Made by a program: the position numbers and the translations under genes
From: Kiloniellales bacterium
Lineage (GTDB): Bacteria; Pseudomonadota; Alphaproteobacteria; Kiloniellales; JAKSBE01
Direction: 5' to 3'
DNA: 21,639 nt
Assembly: GCA_030067055.1 (NCBI GenBank)
Contig: JASJAL010000015.1
Span: 1 to 21,639, forward strand
Notes under the pieces: generated by a model
What the model was told of the DNA's origin: nothing
The model's input: the letters and a program-made list of their open reading frames with translations, nothing else
Database searches by the model: none
Shown: one piece after another, positions 16,604 through 21,639 of the stretch
Position numbering within the stretch: position 1 is the first letter of the stretch
How the letters are laid out: each line of letters opens with the position of its first letter

Positions 16604-18619
16604 GTGGTTGCAAAGCGCCAAGTTACGCAGGGCACAATGGTCGCCTGCGTAGATGGCGGCGGTGCCTTATGGACCGCCGAGAGCAAGTTCAAGAAGCGCA
16701 GCAAGAAACAGGGCGTGCGGGGTCGTCGCCTGATCGCGGCGGTCGCACTGGGCGCCATGATGGTGCCGGGCGCGACGATGCTGGGTTCGGCGCCGGACGC
16801 GATGGCGGCCGACAAGGGCGTCGCCGGCGCGATGACCAAGATGGATCAGTCGCTCATCGCGGTGCACGAGCAACAGCAGTCCGGCCCTGCCGCGCGCAGC
16901 CTGCGAGTCGAAGACGCCTCGCCCCTGTCCGCCGTTTCGCTGGCCCGGGTGGTCGACGGCAAGGTCCTGATCGACGCGGCCGCCTCGGGCCAGACGGACG
17001 AGCTGCTGGCCGATCTCGAAGCCTTGGGTCTGGAGCGAGGCTCGGCCTTCGGCCGCATGGTCTCAGGCTGGTTACCGGTCGACGCCCTCGAGCAAGCCGC
17101 CGAGCTCGGCAGCCTGCAGCTCGCCCGCGCCTCCGCCAGCCTGTCCCGCGCCGGCTCAGTGACCAGCGAAGGCGACCCGTCGATGCTCTCCGACATCGCC
17201 CGCCTGTTCTTCGGGACCAAGGGCCGTCGGATCACCGTCGGTACCCTGTCTGACAGCTACGACTGCCTGGGCGGCGCGGCCGGCGACATCGCGACCGGCG
17301 ACCTGCCGCTGGCGCGTCGGATCACGATCCTCGACGACAGTGCCTGCCCAGTGGACCCCGACGATCCGCCGAGAAGTGACGAGGGCCGGGCCATGATGCA
17401 GCTGGTCCGCGACGTCGCGCCGCGAGCGAGTCAGGCCTTCCATACCGCTTTCGGCGGCCAATGCGACTTCGCCAACGGCATCGTCGAGCTGGCAAACCAG
17501 GCCGGCTCGGAGGTGATCGTCGACGACGTCATCTACTTCGCCGAGCCGATGTTCCAGGACGGCATCATCGCCCAGGCCGTCGACCAGGTGAAATCCCAGG
17601 GCGTTGCCTACTTCTCCTCCGCTGGCAACGGCGGGCGCAACTCCTGGGACAGCGGCAACGACGGATTCGTCAATTCCGGAGTCCCCGGTGTCTTCGGTGG
17701 CTTGCGCCATGACTTCGACCCAGGAGACGGCGTCGACGACCTTCAAAGCGCAGTCTTGGGCACGGGAACGACGTTCTTCGCCTTCCAGTGGGACGAGCCC
17801 TTCTTCTCGGTAAGTGGAGTGCCGGGATCGGCCAGCGATATGGATATCATCCTCTATCTTCCGGGCGGAATTTTCATTGGCCTAGGCGGATTCAGCTTCA
17901 ACATAGGAGGCGACGCGGTAGAGGTGTTCGGTGTAACCAAATTCGGCCCGCCGTTGCCAGTCGAAATCGGACTCGAGCTCTTCGCCGGGCCGGCACCGAG
18001 CTTCATGAAGTACGTAATCTTCGATCCGAGCTCAGACAGCATCGACGATCCGCCGACCTCCTTCCCCGCCGAGTACCAGACCAACAGCAGCACCAACTAC
18101 GGCCACTCCAACGCTGTCGGTGCAGCCGGGGTGGGTGCAGCTTTTTGGCGACGTACGCCGCGCTTCGGGGTCTTCCCGCCGCGGATCAACGTCTTCTCTT
18201 CGGCCGGCGGCACGCCGATCTTGTTCGACACCGATGGTCTGCCGGTCGACGAGCTGCGAGCGCAGCCGAGATTCACCGGACCGGACGGCGGCATCACCAC
18301 CTTCTTCGGCAACCGTGACGACTTCGGCAACAGAGATCCAGACGGCACCAACTTCTTCGGCACCTCCGCCGCGGCACCACACGTCGCGGCCGTCGCGGCC
18401 CTGATGCTGGAGGCCGATCGCTCGCTGACCCCCGACGAGGTCTACAAGTTCCTCGAGGACACGGCGATCGACATGGACGACCCTGCGACCCCCGGCTTCG
18501 GCTTCGACTTCGGCACCGGCAACGGCTTCGTCAACGCCCTCGCCGCCGTGCGCAAGGCGCACGGCGAGGAAGACGATGACGACGATGATGACGACTACTT
18601 CGCCGCGTTGGATCAGTAG
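16604..18619 (+). CDS. Exported subtilase-fold serine peptidase (S8/S53-like) with Glu in place of His
   Basis: A 671-residue secreted protein. Residues 1-42 are an unusually long basic N-region; 43-69 are the hydrophobic signal core ending PDAMA. Residues 70-200 are probably a propeptide. The peptidase domain has D217 (TVGTLSDSYDCLG), SDEGRAMMQLVRDVAP with E260 where subtilisins have His, VIVDDVIYFAEPMFQDG (D307, D308), YFSSAGN, and the Ser motif FFGTSAAAPHVAAVAALM with S588. A beta-rich insertion (about 365-490) splits the domain. The end is EE followed by eight Asp and YFAALDQ. The substitution fits a small S8/S53-like group with an acidic catalytic residue, not classic subtilisin. It starts at GTG 16604, with AGGAGG 7 bases upstream; a GTG at 16715 would give a conventional signal but lacks a good ribosome site. 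The gene ends at a strong terminator. Confidence 0.9.
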   Translation: MVAKRQVTQGTMVACVDGGGALWTAESKFKKRSKKQGVRGRRLIAAVALGAMMVPGATMLGSAPDAMAADKGVAGAMTKMDQSLIAVHEQQQSGPAARSLRVEDASPLSAVSLARVVDGKVLIDAAASGQTDELLADLEALGLERGSAFGRMVSGWLPVDALEQAAELGSLQLARASASLSRAGSVTSEGDPSMLSDIARLFFGTKGRRITVGTLSDSYDCLGGAAGDIATGDLPLARRITILDDSACPVDPDDPPRSDEGRAMMQLVRDVAPRASQAFHTAFGGQCDFANGIVELANQAGSEVIVDDVIYFAEPMFQDGIIAQAVDQVKSQGVAYFSSAGNGGRNSWDSGNDGFVNSGVPGVFGGLRHDFDPGDGVDDLQSAVLGTGTTFFAFQWDEPFFSVSGVPGSASDMDIILYLPGGIFIGLGGFSFNIGGDAVEVFGVTKFGPPLPVEIGLELFAGPAPSFMKYVIFDPSSDSIDDPPTSFPAEYQTNSSTNYGHSNAVGAAGVGAAFWRRTPRFGVFPPRINVFSSAGGTPILFDTDGLPVDELRAQPRFTGPDGGITTFFGNRDDFGNRDPDGTNFFGTSAAAPHVAAVAALMLEADRSLTPDEVYKFLEDTAIDMDDPATPGFGFDFGTGNGFVNALAAVRKAHGEEDDDDDDDDYFAALDQ

Positions 18620-18649
18620 CCAGCGGTCCCACAACCGAGAAGCGCCTGG

Positions 18650-18676
18650 AGGGGCGGGGCCGTCGGCTCCGCCCCT
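18650..18676 (+). terminator. Intrinsic terminator of the subtilase gene
   Basis: AGGGGCGGGGCC (18650-18661) pairs with GGCTCCGCCCCT (18665-18676) around GTC, twelve pairs with one G-T. It is followed by TCTCATT, only modestly T-rich. It starts 30 bases after the subtilase stop and lies 22 bases beyond the stop of the convergent DHDPS-family gene. On the minus strand no T-run follows, so it acts mainly rightward. Confidence 0.75.
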
Positions 18677-18698
18677 TCTCATTGCAGCTCGACAGGCG

Positions 18699-19607
18699 TC
18701 AAAGCCGCTTCAAGGATTCGGCATGGCGTCGGGCGCAGTCCAGGCCGAAGGCGGTCGGCGCCAGGGCCGGCGCCCGGTCATTGACCTCGCCCAGCCCGAG
18801 CCGCCAGGCGAGGATCCGCTTGCCGTAGCAGTGCAGGGTCTCCAGCGACTGCATGACGAAGGTCAAGAGCGGCAGGATCTCGCGGTAGAGCCGCTCCGCC
18901 TCCGCCTCGGCGGCGGACGTGCCTTCCATCATCAGCTCGTAGATGCGTGCCTGGACCGCACAGGTCTCCGGTCCCGGGATGACGCCGGCGCAACCGGCCC
19001 TCAGGTTGTCCGGCAGCTCGAGCCCGTTGCGGCCGTTGAAGACCGCCAGCCTTCCTTCGCTGGCCTCGACCACCTCCCGGATGGTCAGCGCCGGGCCCTC
19101 GCCCTTCAGGAGGACGAAATTCTCGTGCCGCCGCCGCAGGGTCTCGATGGCCTCGATGCCCAAGCCGATGCCGAGGTACTCCGGCGCGTTCTGGATCGCC
19201 AGCGGCAGCTCGCTGGTCGCCATGACGTCAGAGAAGAACGCCAGGCACTCGGCCTCCGGCATCGCGGGCCGGCGCGGCGGCTGCAGGATCGCCCAGTCGG
19301 CGCCCGCCGCCTCTGCGGCGGCCAGGAAATCGGCCTGGGCCTCGACGCTGTCGCCGAAGACCGTCACCGCGAGCGGCAGGCGGCCATCGAGATCCTCGGC
19401 CGTCCAGTCCAGCAACCGCCGGCGCTCGTCGCCGGACAGCTTGTCGACCTCGGTCGCCAGTCCCAAGACCGCGACGCCCTGGACGCCGGACTGCAAGCAG
19501 TGCTCGATCTGGGCCCGCAGCGCCGTCCGGTCGAGCCCGCCCTCGCGGTCGAAGAAGGCGTAGAGCATGGGATAGATCCCGCGGAAAGGTCTGTCGCTCT
19601 CTGGCAT
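18699..19607 (-). CDS. Dihydrodipicolinate synthase (DapA/NanA) family lyase, diverged active site
   Basis: A 302-residue (beta/alpha)8 barrel of the class I pyruvate-dependent aldolase/lyase family. K168 in FVLLKGEGPAL would form the Schiff base with a keto acid. FRGIYPMLYAFFDREGGLD is the normal family start and SGVQGVAVLGLATEVDKLS the second strand. Two hallmarks of true DapA are missing: the T-T-G-E motif reads L-A-T-E, and the catalytic Tyr of the Y-N-x-P motif is Gln139 (AIQNAP). It is therefore unlikely to be the lysine-pathway enzyme; a sugar-acid aldolase/dehydratase or another lyase is more likely. ATG 19607 (MPESDRPFRG) has a GAGGG site about 10 bases upstream; the frame runs on to 19778 without family similarity. 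It is divergent from the lipoprotein hydrolase gene, and no sugar-acid genes are seen nearby. Confidence 0.88.
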   Translation of the reverse strand: MPESDRPFRGIYPMLYAFFDREGGLDRTALRAQIEHCLQSGVQGVAVLGLATEVDKLSGDERRRLLDWTAEDLDGRLPLAVTVFGDSVEAQADFLAAAEAAGADWAILQPPRRPAMPEAECLAFFSDVMATSELPLAIQNAPEYLGIGLGIEAIETLRRRHENFVLLKGEGPALTIREVVEASEGRLAVFNGRNGLELPDNLRAGCAGVIPGPETCAVQARIYELMMEGTSAAEAEAERLYREILPLLTFVMQSLETLHCYGKRILAWRLGLGEVNDRAPALAPTAFGLDCARRHAESLKRL

Positions 19608-19837
19608 GGTCCGGTGCCCTCGCCGGGTTGAGTAGGACCGGCATTCTCCAGCCCCCGGCCCTTCCGGCGCAATGCTTGAGCCTGTTCCGGGCCGAGGTGT
19701 CGAAAGCCGGATCGATCGTGATGTTCCAGCGACCACCCAAACCGCGCGCTCTAGCCAGCCTTGTGGCCAGGGTGTCAATCGATCTGCGGTGCCATCGCTG
19801 TCGCTTGCCGGTCTCGCGGCCGGGCGGCGGGCATGCT

Positions 19838-19897
19838 ATGACTCGCCGCACGCTGACCCTGGAGCGAATCGTCTCCGAGCGGGGGTGGGGTTTGTGA
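19838..19897 (+). CDS. Possible 19-residue upstream peptide, overlapping the lipoprotein start
   Basis: ATG 19838 opens a frame encoding MTRRTLTLERIVSERGWGL that ends at TGA 19895-19897. The stop overlaps the GTG start of the next gene by four bases (GTGA), the usual geometry of translational coupling. A GGCGGG stretch lies 7 bases upstream. No similarity is recognised, and a frame this short can occur by chance. It is listed because of the overlap geometry. Confidence 0.25.
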   Translation: MTRRTLTLERIVSERGWGL

Positions 19898-20976
19898 GCG
19901 CTCTATCGAAGCACAGCCGAGGCGTTGTCTTCGTTTCGGTTCTTCTTTTGGCGGCCTGCGCCTTCAAGACCCACGAACCCTACGATCCGGGCACGGCCAA
20001 CGCCTTTCCGAGGGCCGACCTGCCGCCCGTAGCCCGCTTCGCGCCGCCAAGCCCTCCACCCGAAGCGGAACTGCGCGAGCTACGCGAGGAGAGCCCGCAC
20101 TACGATGTGAGCTTTCTGGATCTGCCCTCGGTCGGGCAAAACGGCCAGGTCGAAAACAGGGTGACCGCCCAATACTACCAGAGCCGGCTACCGGGTCCGA
20201 AGGGCGTCGTGATCGTTCTGCCGATCTGGGGCAGCTTCACCTATCCGTCGAACAAGATGACGCAAGAGTTGCTGGACCGCAGTGCCGGCCGTCTGAACGT
20301 GATCAAGGTCTTGGGCGAGCACCGGATTTTCGACTGGCAGGCCATGCGGGACGCCACGCAGGATCAAGACGCCTTCCAGGACATTCTCGCCGCGATGGCC
20401 GATCGCATCCGTACGACCGTCATCGACATTCGAAGGCTGGTCCAATGGGCCGCAGCCCGCCCGGAAGCCAATTCGGACGAAATCGCTTTGATCGGTTTCA
20501 GCTATGGCGCAGTGATCGCCGGCATAGCCGTTGGCCACGAACCGCGGCTCGCCGCCACGGTCCTGGTGTTCGGCAGCGCGCATCCGCACACGCTGCTGGC
20601 GAAGTGTCCGACGGATTGGGCGCTGGCGCTGCAAAAAGACGTCGAGGCGAACCTCGGCTGGGACCAGGATCAGTTCGAAGCGCGGGCGCAGCCCTTCTTC
20701 GCGGAAGTCGATCCGGCCACCTATCCCGGCCGGGCAGATCCGGCCAAGGTGCTGATGATCGACGCGATCTACGACGACTGCATGCCTGGCTACGCACGCG
20801 AGGCTCTCTGGGACGTGCTCGGCCGTCCCGAGCGGATCAGCGTCTACGACAGCCACCAGAATGCGTTTTTCGCCATGACGCCCATAGGCTTCAACTGGCT
20901 GCCGGGGCAGGTCTATGGCTTTCTCGAAAAACGACTGAATGGAACGTCGAGCGCTCACAGCACGGGAACGCAATAA
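19894..20976 (+). CDS. Lipoprotein alpha/beta hydrolase
   Basis: A 360-residue exported hydrolase. The start is GTG 19894, giving a basic N-terminus, a hydrophobic core (GVVFVSVLLLAAC) and a lipobox LAAC with lipidated C22; the frame upstream to 19672 has no protein-like character. The mature protein begins with a Pro-rich linker (about 35-60). The hydrolase core follows: GVVIVLPIWGSF (oxyanion strand, 104-115), nucleophile elbow ALIGFSYGAVIAG with S203, acid region VLMIDAIYDDCMP (D294 or D295), and H321 in YDSHQNAFF. This is dienelactone-hydrolase-like in layout; the substrate is unknown. It probably sits in the outer or inner membrane facing the periplasm. GGGGGTGGGG just upstream may serve as ribosome site. 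It is divergent from the DHDPS-family gene across about 286 bases. Confidence 0.87.
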   Translation: MSALSKHSRGVVFVSVLLLAACAFKTHEPYDPGTANAFPRADLPPVARFAPPSPPPEAELRELREESPHYDVSFLDLPSVGQNGQVENRVTAQYYQSRLPGPKGVVIVLPIWGSFTYPSNKMTQELLDRSAGRLNVIKVLGEHRIFDWQAMRDATQDQDAFQDILAAMADRIRTTVIDIRRLVQWAAARPEANSDEIALIGFSYGAVIAGIAVGHEPRLAATVLVFGSAHPHTLLAKCPTDWALALQKDVEANLGWDQDQFEARAQPFFAEVDPATYPGRADPAKVLMIDAIYDDCMPGYAREALWDVLGRPERISVYDSHQNAFFAMTPIGFNWLPGQVYGFLEKRLNGTSSAHSTGTQ

Positions 20977-21091
20977 CGCTCAGCGCTCTCGGTGGCGCTG
21001 GCGCTGCTCTAGTCCGATACGCTTCTCGCCCTTAGAGCGCCGGCAGGCGGTCTAGGCAACGGCGGCGGAAGTACGTCGTAACCGACAACTA

Positions 21092-21247
21092 CTAACTGGG
21101 CTCAGGCAGGGTTTCCGAATTCTCGGATGCGGCGCTCTCGGCTCTCTCGGCCTTCTCCGCCTTGGCCCTTGCCTTGGCGGCCTTTTTCTCGGCCTTGAGC
21201 CTTTCCCGCTCCCTGCGTTCAAAGTCGTAATTCGGCTTGCGGGCCAT
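21092..21247 (-). CDS. 51-residue highly charged coiled-coil protein
   Basis: A short gene easily missed by gene callers. It encodes 51 residues starting MARKPNYDFERRERERLKAE, followed by Lys/Ala/Glu-rich repeats and an acidic, Ser-containing tail ending LPEPS. It is predicted to be one long helix, basic in the first half. The ATG at 21247 has a very good AAGGAG site five bases upstream. Codon use is strongly GC-biased in a coding-like way. From memory, similar small proteins beginning MARKPNYxxER(R)ER are widespread in alphaproteobacteria; their role is unknown, with nucleic-acid binding a guess from charge. It lies 164 bases downstream of the cold-shock gene on the same strand, so may share its transcript, and converges on the lipoprotein hydrolase gene. 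Confidence 0.85.
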   Translation of the reverse strand: MARKPNYDFERRERERLKAEKKAAKARAKAEKAERAESAASENSETLPEPS

Positions 21248-21411
21248 GACTTCTCCTTGAACCTCGTTTCGACAGGCTCACAATCCGCCGGCCGCTGGCC
21301 GACGCGATTCGGTGTCCGGGCGATCGGAGACCGGCCCGGCTCGGTGCTGGTCACGCCCCTCGGCCGTGCACTTGGACTGCGCTGCGGCCGGGGGCGGACT
21401 TAGGCGGTCGT

Positions 21412-21621
21412 TCAGTCGATCAGGACGAGGTTCTCGGCCGACGACTTGCCATTACGGCCTGGCGTCAGCTCGTACTCGACCTTCTGGCCTTCGCTCAAGC
21501 TGCGCAGGCCCGCACGCTCGACGGCGGAGATATGAACGAAGGCATCCGCGCCGCCGTCGCTCGGCTGAATGAACCCATAACCCTTGGTCAGGTTGAACCA
21601 CTTCACAGTACCGGTAGCCAC
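21412..21621 (-). CDS. Cold-shock protein, CspA family
   Basis: A 69-residue single cold-shock domain that binds single-stranded RNA/DNA and acts as an RNA chaperone in the cytoplasm. RNP1 is KGYGFIQ and RNP2 is DAFVHISAV; GTVKWFNLTKGYGFI is the family signature. The start codon is GTG 21621 (VATGTVKWF), with AAAGGAG five bases upstream, a strong site. The family usually has ATG here, so GTG may tune expression. The 5' leader that often regulates csp genes is cut off by the window end after 18 bases. The 51-residue gene lies downstream. Members expressed at cold or constitutively cannot be told apart from the sequence. Confidence 0.96.
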   Translation of the reverse strand: MATGTVKWFNLTKGYGFIQPSDGGADAFVHISAVERAGLRSLSEGQKVEYELTPGRNGKSSAENLVLID

Positions 21622-21639
21622 AGCTACTCCTTTCTCAAC

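Noticed and set aside
18699..19607. Naming the gene dapA
   Set aside because: TTGE motif and catalytic Tyr are missing, so the lysine-pathway role is not supported.

Overview
The window is a GC-rich chromosomal stretch that reads as alphaproteobacterial, probably a Rhodospirillales-type organism. The reasons are the high GC coding bias, the gene order GuaB - RsmB beside Ppx/GppA - RlmE, a Ppx/GppA without the long C-terminal extension of the enterobacterial enzymes, and the style of the Crp-type regulator. The assignment to a group is inference from memory of gene orders. No phage, insertion sequence, integrase or CRISPR array was seen.

Layout. Positions 1-444 hold the C-terminal part of a phytanoyl-CoA dioxygenase family gene. 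Its stop codon abuts the stop of a leftward housekeeping block: ppx/gppA-like (TTG start) - rlmE - guaB (own promoter) - rsmB - GNAT acetyltransferase. This block covers nucleotide or polyphosphate metabolism and rRNA modification. A tRNA-Gln(CUG) gene with its own promoter lies on the plus strand at 6032-6105.

Positions 6165-9741 hold three leftward genes for exported or membrane-anchored proteins: a long coiled-coil protein with a threefold internal repeat, an orphan TAXI/TRAP-type solute-binding protein, and a protein with two small beta repeats followed by a Calx-beta domain. No TRAP permease genes accompany them. An AT-rich divergent promoter region (9742-10115) separates them from a D-aminoacylase-like amidohydrolase.

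Positions 11848-12959 hold a small single-span membrane protein and a Crp/Fnr regulator. Between them is a perfect TGTGA-N6-TCACA palindrome, and the regulator carries the matching R-E-x-V-x-R recognition helix, so the regulator probably controls the small membrane protein. Next comes an 880-base stretch without a convincing gene (12960-13839). It contains three large imperfect palindromes in a row (13491-13657). The last resembles the AGAGCATGAT...ATCATGCTCT palindromic repeats of alphaproteobacteria.

Positions 13840-16385 carry a DUF1800-DUF1501 pair; the second protein has a Tat-type signal. A large exported subtilase-fold peptidase follows. It has Glu in place of the catalytic His, a domain insertion with different codon use, and an Asp8 C-terminal tract; it ends at a strong terminator. 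The window closes with a leftward diverged DHDPS-family lyase, a rightward lipoprotein alpha/beta hydrolase (GTG start), a 51-residue basic coiled-coil protein too short for most gene callers, and a cold-shock protein (GTG start).

The points most worth a second look are the Crp-type regulator with its palindrome and small membrane gene, the three-palindrome cluster, the three-gene envelope cluster, and the His-less subtilase.
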